Positions 10,244-18,119 of a stretch of 64,000 bases of DNA are shown piece by piece. This DNA comes from RUG100 sp050953425 (GTDB lineage: Bacteria; Bacillota; Clostridia; Peptostreptococcales; Anaerovoracaceae). The stretch's first letter is position 1; each line of letters begins with the position of its first letter. The position numbers and the translations under genes are program-made. Where the stretch lies: the NCBI GenBank assembly GCA_050953425.1, contig JBMNMQ010000002.1:1-64000 (forward strand), read 5' to 3'. The notes beneath the pieces are model-generated. The model saw nothing but the letters and a program-made list of their open reading frames with translations. It had not been told where the DNA came from and did no database searches.

Positions 10244-11223
10244 AGACACTGCTGCAGCTGTATGAAGACCGCGAACACGCCATCCCCGGAAAGGACAGCT
10301 TTACGCTGCCCGGCTATGCCTGCCGCAGCGGAGGCCGGCAGCGCGTCCACGTCCTCGCCCTCGGCGATGTCGGCAGCACGCTGACGCTGGCGCTGCGGCT
10401 CTGCGGCGGCGACGCGATTGAAACCATCGGCATCCGCGATCTCGATGAACGTGTCGTCGAGCGCTTTGAAACCGAATTCAACCAGATCACCATGCCGCTC
10501 GACTACCGGGCGTTTCCGCCGGTGCTGCCCGTCGGCGAGGAGGATCTCTTTGCCTGCGACGCCTTTGTCTTCTGCGCTTCCCGCGGCGTGCCGCCGGTGG
10601 AAGCGGGGAACATCGATGTGCGCATGGCGCAGCTCGAACGCAACGCCGAGCTGGTGCGCAGTGTCGCCGGCGCGGCGGCCGCGGCGGCTTACAGGGGCGA
10701 GTTCTTCATCGTCTCCGACCCCGTCGACCCGCTTTGCAAGGCGGCTCTGCAGGCCGGCCTGGCGCCGCAGCAGATCCAGGGATTCGGTCTCGGTGTGATG
10801 AACGGCCGCGCCGCCTACTATGCCCGCCGGGACAGCCGCTTTGCCCGCTACCTCGAGGAGGGCAGGGCCTTCGGACCGCACGGCGAGGACCTCGTCATTG
10901 CCGACAGCGTCTTCGCCTACGACGATGCCCTTTCGCGGCAGCTGAGCCGCCTCGCAGCACATTCCAACCGCGCCACCCGCGCCCTCGGCTTCAAGCCCTA
11001 TATCGCACCGGCGGTGTCCTCGGGAGCGCTGTCGATTCTCGAGAACCTGCGCGGGCACTGGCACTACAGCTCGGCCTGGTTCGGCCGCGGCGGCCGCGGC
11101 GCCTTTCTCGGCATGAAGAACCGGCGCACGCCGCGGGGTCTGGAAATCGAAAACCTGCCCCTCGATGACCGGCTTTACCGGCGCATCGAACAGGCCTACC
11201 AAAATCTGAAGGAGATTTTCTGA
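10240..11223 (+). CDS. Lactate/malate dehydrogenase-like protein of the giant-protein operon
   Basis: 327 residues. The N-terminal half has a Rossmann pattern VHVLALGDVGSTLTLAL followed by an acidic strand end (IRDLDE), then DAFVFCAS, a segment with N-x-ELV, and FIVSDPVDPLCKAAL, which resembles the conserved VVSNPVDVL block of lactate/malate dehydrogenases. It is therefore probably an NAD(P)-binding member of, or offshoot from, that superfamily. I do not see a clear catalytic DH pair or the HG motif of true enzymes, so the substrate is unknown. Translationally coupled on both sides: 4-bp overlap with the giant gene and a TGATG junction with the next gene. Confidence 0.6.
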   Translation: MKTLLQLYEDREHAIPGKDSFTLPGYACRSGGRQRVHVLALGDVGSTLTLALRLCGGDAIETIGIRDLDERVVERFETEFNQITMPLDYRAFPPVLPVGEEDLFACDAFVFCASRGVPPVEAGNIDVRMAQLERNAELVRSVAGAAAAAAYRGEFFIVSDPVDPLCKAALQAGLAPQQIQGFGLGVMNGRAAYYARRDSRFARYLEEGRAFGPHGEDLVIADSVFAYDDALSRQLSRLAAHSNRATRALGFKPYIAPAVSSGALSILENLRGHWHYSSAWFGRGGRGAFLGMKNRRTPRGLEIENLPLDDRLYRRIEQAYQNLKEIF

Positions 11224-12410
11224 TGACAAACGGGATGTCGAACAATCCGATGCCGAACAGCCGGGAAGCGGCGGCGCCGGAACGAGGCGCGCGGGACGAT
11301 CGTCTGGTCGTCATCAAGCCGCACTGCTTTGACGCCGAGAGAACCGCACGCCTCAACGACGTGCTCGCCGCCGGTCTGGCCGGACACGACTATGTCCTGC
11401 TGGAGGAGGACGAGGAAATCGACCGCGCCGATCTGCGCCGACGGCGGATTCTCTTCGCCATCTCGCTCGGCGCCTCGGGCATTAATCTGGAGTTTTACGC
11501 TCTGCTGAAGAAGATCCGCACCAGCCCGCACCTGCTCGACGGCAGCGTCGGTGCCATCCTGGTCGACGGCAGCAGCGAGTTCTTTACCAAGTCCGTGGCC
11601 CGGGAACTGGTTTTCAGCGCCAATATGGCGGGCTGCGCCTTCCCCGGCCGGCCGCTGGTGGAGGGAACGCGGACACTGAAAAACTATAACATCATCGCCA
11701 GCCTGCTCGGCACCGACAACCTCGAAGCCTACCGCCGCTCCTGCCGCGACCTGGTCGAACGCCTGCTCTCCTTTTCGGAACCGGTGCACCGCCGTCCCAA
11801 TCTGCTGGCGCTGCATGCCGGCAGTCATGCGACCTCGAATACGCTGACGCTGTGGCATATGGTGCAGCGGCACCTCGAAGCCGACGTGACCGAGATTTCC
11901 CTGCGCAACGGCGAAGTCTGGGACTGCCGCGGCTGCTCCTACGAGGCCTGCCTGCATATGGGCGAACAGTCGCGCTGCTTTTACGGCGGCGTCATCACCC
12001 ACGATGTCTACCCGAACATTCTCCAGTGCGACGGTCTGGTGATGATCTGCCCCAATTACAACGACGCCATCAGCGCCAATCTGACCGCCTTCGTCAACCG
12101 CCTGACGGCGATCTTCCGCGTCCACCGCTTCTTCGAAAAGCGTCTCTACGCGGTGATTGTCTCCGGCTACAGCGGCAGCGACCTGATCGCCGAGCAGCTG
12201 ATCAGCGGTCTCAACATGAACAAGACCTTCCTGCTGCCGCCGCGCTTTGCGATCATGAAGACCGCCAACGATCCCCATGCGGTGGCCGCGATCCCCGGCA
12301 TTGAAGAGGAGGCCGCCGCGTTCGGCCGCCGCATCATGGAGGATTTTCGGGGCCGCGCCACTCCCTGGCTCAGCGAGGCGCCGGCTTCCTCTCCGCAGAC
12401 AGAGCGCTGA
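11223..12410 (+). CDS. FMN-reductase/flavodoxin-like protein of the giant-protein operon
   Basis: 395 residues. The first ~180 residues are unassigned. From about residue 195, LLALHAGSHATSNTLTLWHMV resembles the phosphate-binding loop of NADPH-dependent FMN reductases (GSxRxxSNT), followed by WDCRGCSYEACLHMGEQSRCFYGG, a Cys-rich block seen in iron-sulfur flavoprotein relatives, and DGLVMICPNYNDAISANLTAFVNRL, which matches the typical SPxY...SGxLKxxIDR position. Probably binds FMN; a redox role is inferred. Third gene of the overlapping operon (start within the TGATG junction), followed by about 230 bp before mgtE. Confidence 0.65.
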   Translation: MTNGMSNNPMPNSREAAAPERGARDDRLVVIKPHCFDAERTARLNDVLAAGLAGHDYVLLEEDEEIDRADLRRRRILFAISLGASGINLEFYALLKKIRTSPHLLDGSVGAILVDGSSEFFTKSVARELVFSANMAGCAFPGRPLVEGTRTLKNYNIIASLLGTDNLEAYRRSCRDLVERLLSFSEPVHRRPNLLALHAGSHATSNTLTLWHMVQRHLEADVTEISLRNGEVWDCRGCSYEACLHMGEQSRCFYGGVITHDVYPNILQCDGLVMICPNYNDAISANLTAFVNRLTAIFRVHRFFEKRLYAVIVSGYSGSDLIAEQLISGLNMNKTFLLPPRFAIMKTANDPHAVAAIPGIEEEAAAFGRRIMEDFRGRATPWLSEAPASSPQTER

Positions 12411-12563
12411 GGCAGTGCGCCGCCGCACTGCCCGGGTACGGCCGGAAACGCTGGACAAACACCTGGCAGGTTCTGCGAAACCGGTGCTGCGGGCGTGCGG
12501 AGAACGGGCGGACAGGGCGTTCCGCGGCTGCGCCGGGAGCGCGAAAAAGACGTCGGTCAGGGC

Positions 12564-12593
12564 TTGCATTCCGCGCTTTTCATAGAGTATACT
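12564..12593 (+). promoter_or_regulatory. Sigma-A promoter of mgtE
   Basis: TTGCAT, 18-bp spacer, TATACT. The leader to the mgtE start is about 40 nt, too short for an M-box magnesium riboswitch, and none is seen in the 12411-12640 gap. Confidence 0.6.
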
Positions 12594-12640
12594 GTTACTG
12601 TTTTACGCCGGCACCGTCACAGGCAGAGAGGAGGTTTTGC

Positions 12641-14035
12641 ATGGAAGCGAAAAAGGATGTCAAGCAGATTCTCGAGACAGTGCTGGAGTTGGTCGAGAAC
12701 AAGCAGTATGTGCGCGCCCGCACCATCCTGCTCGATTACAACGCGGCCGACATCGGTGAAATCATCGAGGAAATCCGCGATGAGATCAGCCTCGATGCGG
12801 CCATCATCATGTTCCGCATGCTGCCGAAGGATACTTCCGTCGACGTTTTTTCCTACCTGCCGTCCGAGGACCAGGTGGAGATTATCAACGGCATCACCGA
12901 CCACGAGATCGACTATATTATCAAAGAGCTCGACTTCGACGACAAGATCGACGTGCTCGAGGAGCTCCCTGCTAATGTAGTTGACAAGATCCTCGAGAAG
13001 GCGCCGCGCAGCGAGCGCAAGCAGATCAACACCTTCCTCAATTATCCGGACAACTGCGCCGGCACGCTGATGACGCCCGATTACATCAGTCTGCAGGTGT
13101 CGATGACGGTGGCCGAGGCGCTCGATCACATTCGCCGTACCGGCATGGATTCGGAAACCATCTATACCTGCTACGTCAAGTCGTCCGGCCGCCGGCTGAT
13201 CGGCATCGTCTCGCTGCGGTCGCTGGTCACAAGCCCCGCCGAGACGCCGCTGTCCGAGCTGATCCACGAGGATTTCGTCTCGGTCAACGTCTACGACGAC
13301 CAGGAGGAAGTCTACGAACAGTTCAAAAAGTACGGTTATCTGGCGCTGCCCGTCGTCGACAACGAAAACCGCCTCGTCGGCATCATCACGATGGACGACA
13401 TCTTCGACGTCATCGAGGAAGAGACGACCGAGGACATCGAGCGCATGGCCGGCGTCGTCGACGTCGAGGACAACAACACGTCCTACCTCGATACCTCGGT
13501 CTGGGCCCACGTCAAGAACCGGTTTCCCTGGCTGCTGTCGACGATGCTGGTCTATATCATCACCGGTGCCATTATCGGCGGCTTTGAAAAGACGCTGGAA
13601 GCGGTCATCAGTCTGGCCATCTACATGCCGATGCTGATGGGGACCGGCGGCAATTCCGGTTCGCAGTCGGCGACGCTGATCATCCGCAGCCTGGCGGTCG
13701 GCGACATCGACACCAGAGACGGGCTGCGGGTGCTCTGGAAGGAAGTGCGCGTCAGCGTGCTGCTCGGCTTTCTTCTCAGCCTGGTCAACTTTGTCCGCGT
13801 GCTGATCGAGCAGCACAGCGATCCGCGCTGCGTCGGCATTGCGCTGACGGTGTCGCTGTCGACGATCCTGATCGTGATGGCGGCGAAATGCATCGGCAGC
13901 ATGCTGCCGATGCTGGCCAAGAAGATCGGCATCGACCCGGCGCTGATGGCGTCGCCGATGATTTCCTCGCTGACCGACATGGTGTCGGTGACCGCTTTCT
14001 TCCTGCTGGCGACGACGATCCTCCATATTCACTGA
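12641..14035 (+). CDS. mgtE: MgtE-type magnesium transporter/channel
   Basis: Cytoplasmic-membrane Mg2+ channel, 464 residues. Domain order fits the family: N-terminal superhelical MgtE_N domain (about 15-130), tandem CBS domains (about 135-260, with LPVVDNENRLVGIITMDDI near 235-255) that sense intracellular Mg2+, a connecting helix, and a C-terminal pore domain of about five membrane segments (from about 295) including the PMLMGTGGNSGSQS motif of the ion pathway. AGAGAGGAGG lies just before the ATG. Has its own promoter. Confidence 0.95.
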   Translation: MEAKKDVKQILETVLELVENKQYVRARTILLDYNAADIGEIIEEIRDEISLDAAIIMFRMLPKDTSVDVFSYLPSEDQVEIINGITDHEIDYIIKELDFDDKIDVLEELPANVVDKILEKAPRSERKQINTFLNYPDNCAGTLMTPDYISLQVSMTVAEALDHIRRTGMDSETIYTCYVKSSGRRLIGIVSLRSLVTSPAETPLSELIHEDFVSVNVYDDQEEVYEQFKKYGYLALPVVDNENRLVGIITMDDIFDVIEEETTEDIERMAGVVDVEDNNTSYLDTSVWAHVKNRFPWLLSTMLVYIITGAIIGGFEKTLEAVISLAIYMPMLMGTGGNSGSQSATLIIRSLAVGDIDTRDGLRVLWKEVRVSVLLGFLLSLVNFVRVLIEQHSDPRCVGIALTVSLSTILIVMAAKCIGSMLPMLAKKIGIDPALMASPMISSLTDMVSVTAFFLLATTILHIH

Positions 14036-14167
14036 GGAACGGCGGGACAAAGCTCTGTGAGAGCACGAAGGCAGCGGAAAGCGCGCGGCCGGGCGAACGG
14101 ACGGCGACGCTCGGACGGCCGACCGGCCCGGAAGAAAACTTTTCCGGCCAATGAAAGGAAAGGCAGT

Positions 14168-15061
14168 ATGACAATGCAGAGCAGAGATACAGAACAGATT
14201 CCGACCCTGACCCGGGCGGCGGCGGTACAGCTGCTGCAGCGGCTCAAAAGGAGACCGGACAGCTATAAGAATGATTACGGACGCGTGCTGGTCATGGCCG
14301 GCTCCGTCGGCATGGCCGGCGCCGCCGTGCTCTGCAGCCGCGCGGCGCTGCGCACCGGCAGCGGTCTGGTGCGCTGCTGCGTGCCGGCGGAGATCCGCAG
14401 CATCCTGCAGGTCGCCGTCCCCGAAGCAACCTGTCTGCCGCGCAGCAGAGAAGCGCTGGAAGCCCCTGCGGAGGCGATTGCCGCCGGCCCCGGCCTCGGC
14501 GATCATCGGGAGGATGCGCCGCTGCTGCAGCACCTGCTGCAGGAATACGGCGGCACGCTGGTGCTCGACGCCGACGGCCTCAATGATATCACCCGCTTCG
14601 GCCTCGCCGCGGCCCTGCGCCAGGCCCGGCCCGAAGTCGTGCTGACGCCGCATCCCGGCGAAGCGGCCCGGCTGCTCGGCCGCGAACGCATCGACGACCG
14701 GCGCGAAGCGGCCGCCGAACTGGCCGCGCGCACGCAGGCGACGGTGGTGATGAAGGGGCATGAGACACTGATTCTCGCGCCGGGCGGACAGATCTGCTGC
14801 AATCGCGAGACCGGCAATCCCGGCATGGCGACCGGCGGCAGCGGCGATGTTCTCACCGGCATCATCGCTTCCCTGGCCGGACAGGGGCTGCCGGCCTACG
14901 ACGCGGCCCGGGCCGGTGTCTATCTGCACGGTCTTGCCGGCGATCTCTGCGCCGCGCAGACCGGTGAAGCCGGTCTGATCGCCGGCGACCTCTGCCCGGC
15001 CGTTCCGCAGGCGCTGCGCCGCCTCATCGAGGATCCCGCCGGGGAGATCGAAGAGAACTGA
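14168..15061 (+). CDS. nnrD: ADP-dependent (S)-NAD(P)H-hydrate dehydratase
   Basis: Repairs hydrated NADH/NADPH using ADP. 297 residues, ribokinase-like fold. Seen: KNDYGRVLVMAGSVGMAGAAVLCSRAALRTGSG near the N-terminus, VLDADGLN, LTPHPGEAARLLG, and the anion-hole/catalytic NPGMATGGSGDVLTGIIA. Start chosen at the ATG at 14168 after AAAGGAAAGG. Only the C-terminal (dehydratase) half of the usual bifunctional Nnr is present; the YjeF_N epimerase domain is absent here and may be encoded elsewhere. About 130 bp after mgtE. Confidence 0.92.
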   Translation: MTMQSRDTEQIPTLTRAAAVQLLQRLKRRPDSYKNDYGRVLVMAGSVGMAGAAVLCSRAALRTGSGLVRCCVPAEIRSILQVAVPEATCLPRSREALEAPAEAIAAGPGLGDHREDAPLLQHLLQEYGGTLVLDADGLNDITRFGLAAALRQARPEVVLTPHPGEAARLLGRERIDDRREAAAELAARTQATVVMKGHETLILAPGGQICCNRETGNPGMATGGSGDVLTGIIASLAGQGLPAYDAARAGVYLHGLAGDLCAAQTGEAGLIAGDLCPAVPQALRRLIEDPAGEIEEN

Positions 15062-15266
15062 GCGCGGCAAGAGGGCCGTTCGCTGCGGCCGCGGAGCCGG
15101 CATGTCAGCGTCAGAGACAATCATGCGTGACAGTACGCTGCAGCGTCGAAGGTGTGCGGCAGGATCGGCAATATGCACCGTCAGCGAAGGCACACGTCAC
15201 GATCGGCAGTACGTACTCATATAGAAAGCAAGTTACAGCCAGACAAACTACAAGGAGAACAGCAGT

Positions 15267-16085
15267 ATGGAAAACAAAGAGCTGGAAGAGATCGCCCGCC
15301 GGGTGCGCATCACCCTGATCAAGGCGATCCACGCGGCGGGTTCCGGACATCCGGGCGGATCCCTGTCCTGTGCCGATATTCTTACGGCACTGTATTTTCA
15401 AGTCATGCACATCGATCCCGACCACCCGCAGATGGAGAATCGCGACAAACTGGTTCTCTCCAAGGGCCACGCCGCGCCGGCGCTGTACGCGGTGCTCGCC
15501 GAGCGCGGGTATTTCCCGAAGGAAGACGTGCTGACGCTGCGCAAGATCGGCAGCCGCTTTCAGGGGCATCCGAATATGCGGCTCGTGCCCGGCGTGGAGA
15601 TGTCGACCGGCTCGCTCGGGCAGGGACTTTCCGCCGCCAACGGCATGGCCCTGGCCAACCGCCTCAACGGCAGTGACGCCCGCGTCTATGTCATCCTCGG
15701 CGACGGCGAAATCCAGGAGGGGATGGTCTGGGAAGCGGCGATGTCGGCAGCGCATTACAGACTCGATCACGTGACGGCTTTTCTCGACTGGAACGGTCTG
15801 CAGATCGACGGCCGCAACGAAGACGTCATGACCGTCACCCCGGTCGATCGGAAATTCGCCGCCTTCGGCTGGAACGTGCTCTCCTGCGACGGCCACGACA
15901 TGGCTTCGATCCTCGGTGCGGTCGAGCAGGCACATGCCTGCAGCGGTCAGCCGACGATGATCATCGCCAGGACGCAGAAGGGCCGCGGCGTCTCCTTTAT
16001 GGAGGACGCGGTCGGCTGGCACGGCAAGGCGCCGAACGACGAACAGTACGCGACGGCGATGAAGGAACTGGGAGGTGAACTCTGA
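15267..16085 (+). CDS. Transketolase, N-terminal (thiamine diphosphate-binding) subunit
   Basis: 272 residues, the first half of a split transketolase of the non-oxidative pentose-phosphate pathway. Visible: SGHPGGSLS (29-37), SKGHAAPALYAVLAERG, MSTGSLGQGLSAANGMA, and the thiamine diphosphate/Mg motif GDGEIQEGMVWEAAMSAAHYRL followed by WNGLQIDG. AAGGAGAACAGC lies upstream of the ATG. Overlaps the second subunit by one base (TGATG), so the two are translationally coupled. The 205-bp upstream gap shows no clear promoter. Confidence 0.93.
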   Translation: MENKELEEIARRVRITLIKAIHAAGSGHPGGSLSCADILTALYFQVMHIDPDHPQMENRDKLVLSKGHAAPALYAVLAERGYFPKEDVLTLRKIGSRFQGHPNMRLVPGVEMSTGSLGQGLSAANGMALANRLNGSDARVYVILGDGEIQEGMVWEAAMSAAHYRLDHVTAFLDWNGLQIDGRNEDVMTVTPVDRKFAAFGWNVLSCDGHDMASILGAVEQAHACSGQPTMIIARTQKGRGVSFMEDAVGWHGKAPNDEQYATAMKELGGEL

Positions 16086-17023
16086 TGGCAGAAAAGATGG
16101 CAACAAGGGACGCGTACGGACAGGTGCTCGTCGAACTGGGCGGTGAACTGCCGCAGCTGGTGGTCATGGATGCCGACCTCTCCGGCTCCACGCGCACCGC
16201 GAAATTCCGCGATGCCTATCCGGACCGCTTTTTCAACATGGGCATCTCGGAAGCCGACCTCTTCGGCACCGCGGCCGGTCTCGCCGTGTCCGGCAAGATC
16301 GTCTGCGCCAGCACCTTCGCGATGTTCGCGACCGGCCGCGCGTTTGAAATCATCCGCAACTCGATCGGCTACATGCACGCCAACGTCAAGATCTGCGCCA
16401 CTCATGCCGGCATCACCGTCGGCGAAGACGGCGCCAGTCACCAGACCTATGAAGATCTGGCGCTGATGCGCACGATCCCGGGCATGACGGTGATCAACCC
16501 GTCGGACGGCATCAGCGCGAAAAAACTGATCCGCCAGGCGGTCGCGCTCGACGGACCCTGCTATATCCGTCTCGGCCGTTCCGGCGTGCCGATTTTCTAT
16601 GGAGAAGAGGCGGAGCTGCAGATCGGCCGCGGCAGTCTCGTCCGCCCCGGCCGCGATGTGACGCTGGCCGCCACCGGCATTATGGTCAACGAAGCGGCGA
16701 TGGCCGCCGAAACACTGGCTGCCGACGGCATCGATGCCCGCGTCATCGACCTCCACACGCTCAAGCCGCTGGATCGCGATCTGATCCTGCAGGCGGCGTC
16801 GGAAACCGGCGCCATCGTCACCGCCGAGGAGCATTCGGTCATCGGCGGACTCGGGGAAGCAGTCGCCGGCCTGACGGCGCGCGAGTGCCCCTGCAGACTG
16901 GCCATGGTGGGGCAGCAGGATGTCTTCGGCGAATCCGGCAAGCCGGAGGAACTGAAGCGGAAATACGGCATGACCGCGGCGGACATCGTGCGCGCGGCAC
17001 GCGGCCTGCTCGAATCCCGCTGA
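16085..17023 (+). CDS. Transketolase, C-terminal (pyrimidine-binding) subunit
   Basis: 312 residues; second half of the split transketolase. Contains the pyrimidine-binding domain with FFNMGISEADLFGTAAGLA (the catalytic Glu for cofactor activation is in this block), THAGITVGEDGASHQTYEDLALMRTIPGM, then a C-terminal transketolase domain with TAEEHSVIGGLGEAVA. Acts as a heterotetramer with the preceding product. Related 1-deoxyxylulose-5-phosphate synthase is single-chain, so a split transketolase is the better call. Followed by an 18-bp tandem repeat. Confidence 0.93.
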   Translation: MAEKMATRDAYGQVLVELGGELPQLVVMDADLSGSTRTAKFRDAYPDRFFNMGISEADLFGTAAGLAVSGKIVCASTFAMFATGRAFEIIRNSIGYMHANVKICATHAGITVGEDGASHQTYEDLALMRTIPGMTVINPSDGISAKKLIRQAVALDGPCYIRLGRSGVPIFYGEEAELQIGRGSLVRPGRDVTLAATGIMVNEAAMAAETLAADGIDARVIDLHTLKPLDRDLILQAASETGAIVTAEEHSVIGGLGEAVAGLTARECPCRLAMVGQQDVFGESGKPEELKRKYGMTAADIVRAARGLLESR

Positions 17024-17040
17024 TCGCTGACCACTGACCG

Positions 17041-17148
17041 CTGCGCGTTGTCTGCCCGCTGTGCATCGCCTGCCCGCTGCGCGTCGTCTGCCCGCTGTGC
17101 ATCGTCTGACCGCTGCGCGTCGTCTGCCCGCTGTGCCTTGTTTTCTGT
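17041..17148. repeat. 18-bp tandem repeat (36-bp higher-order unit), six units
   Basis: Six consecutive 18-bp units starting at 17041, 17059, 17077, 17095, 17113 and 17131. Two variants alternate, CTGCGCGTCGTCTGCCCG and CTGTGCATCGTCTGACCG, so the real unit is about 36 bp; the last unit is degenerate. A partial unit precedes (17027-17040). It lies just after the transketolase stop codon. No convincing gene overlaps it. Confidence 0.9.
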
Positions 17149-17236
17149 GAGTTCGGCCGCCGCGCCGAAGCCCCGGGGAAGACGGCCCGGACGCGGCAGT
17201 CAGCAGACGGCATGCAGACGGCATACCGCCGATTTG

Positions 17237-17252
17237 CGGGTGCATGCACCCG
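17237..17252. promoter_or_regulatory. Perfect 16-bp palindrome abutting a promoter (candidate operator)
   Basis: CGGGTGCATGCACCCG is a perfect inverted repeat ending one base before the -35 box at 17254. Position and symmetry suit a dimeric regulator, but no cognate factor is identifiable. Confidence 0.5.
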
Positions 17253-17253
17253 T

Positions 17254-17282
17254 TTGACAGAACTGGTAAATTATGGTATCTT
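17254..17282 (+). promoter_or_regulatory. Sigma-A promoter of the MinD-like gene
   Basis: TTGACA, 17-bp spacer, TATCTT; the ATG follows about 24 bp after the -10. Confidence 0.75.
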
Positions 17283-17305
17283 GAATCCGCGACGGAGGTA
17301 CGAAG

Positions 17306-18079
17306 ATGAAACGACGCTTTGAACGCCGCTTTGCGGAGGATGATGCCTTTCAGGTCAGAGAACGACTGAAGATCGGAGTCCTCGGCACCGGACGCGGTGC
17401 CGGGGCTTCTTTTCTTGCCGCTTCTCTGGCGCTGCGCTGCGCCGCGCGGCAGGAGCGGGCGGTGGCGTTTGCCGAACTGCCCGACGGCATCGGCGGACGT
17501 CAGTGGCTCTACGACAGCGTCGGCATGGACCGGCGCTTTGCCGGCCGCAGCTTCGTGCCGGTGCACAGGCACGTCGCCGAGGGCCGCTATATCCGCGAAG
17601 CGCGCAACATGGACAGCCGCGTCAACTGGGCGCTGTGTCCGCCCGCGGACCGCGGCCTGATACTCAGCGAGCTGCAGCAGGCGAGGCTGCTCAACAACCT
17701 CGCCGGCGACCTGCTCATCGCCGATCTCGGCGCCGCGGCCGCGCCCGCTCTGCTGCAGGAGATGGACCGCATTGTCTGCGTCATCGATCCCAAGCCGTCG
17801 CGGCTGATCGGCGCCCGCGCGCACTACCAGCAGATGCGCCGGCTGCAGGAAAACGGCTGGGATGTGCGCTGGGTGATCAACAAGTACAGCGACGCCGTGC
17901 TGCGCCGTTGCTTTCGCGATTATATTCGCGTGCGCGAGATCGCGCGTCTGCCGCTGCTCAAGGAGATCCACTTTTACCGCGCCGAGTACCACTGCCGCTT
18001 TCCGCTCGAGCAGCGTGAGATCGAAAACGCCGTCGGCGATCTCATCGACGATATTGTTAAGGAGCTGGCGTTGTGGTAG
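17306..18079 (+). CDS. MinD/ParA-like P-loop protein with degenerate Walker A
   Basis: 257 residues. The N-terminal strand-loop-helix KIGVLGTGRGAGASFLAASLA (22-42) aligns with the deviant Walker A of MinD/ParA proteins (KGGxGKT), but the position of the usual phosphate-binding Lys is Ala (GAGAS). Further along, DLLIADLGAAAAPALLQEMDRIVCVIDPKPSRLIGARA resembles the Walker B and downstream strand of this fold, and RWVINKYSDAV matches the strand-5 N[KR] region. No membrane-targeting helix is evident. GGAGG precedes the ATG. Directly upstream of recJ. Function unknown; ATP binding is doubtful given the missing Lys. Confidence 0.6.
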   Translation: MKRRFERRFAEDDAFQVRERLKIGVLGTGRGAGASFLAASLALRCAARQERAVAFAELPDGIGGRQWLYDSVGMDRRFAGRSFVPVHRHVAEGRYIREARNMDSRVNWALCPPADRGLILSELQQARLLNNLAGDLLIADLGAAAAPALLQEMDRIVCVIDPKPSRLIGARAHYQQMRRLQENGWDVRWVINKYSDAVLRRCFRDYIRVREIARLPLLKEIHFYRAEYHCRFPLEQREIENAVGDLIDDIVKELALW

Positions 18080-18082
18080 AAT
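18054..18082 (+). promoter_or_regulatory. Possible recJ promoter inside the end of the upstream gene
   Basis: TTGTTA, 17-bp spacer, TAGAAT, overlapping the stop codon of the MinD-like gene, about 38 bp before the recJ start. Confidence 0.5.
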
Positions 18083-18119
18083 ATATTGTGTTTTGCAAAC
18101 ACAGGGGGGTCAGAACGGC

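Noticed and set aside
12411..12640. Possible M-box riboswitch before mgtE
   Set aside because: The promoter lies only about 48 bp before the start codon, leaving no room, and no M-box-like helices are visible.
12617..15193. 858-codon minus-strand frame opposite mgtE and nnrD
   Set aside because: Shadow of two well-supported plus-strand genes; low-complexity His/Asp/Arg-rich translation.
17041..17148. CRISPR array
   Set aside because: Units are contiguous 18-mers without spacers.
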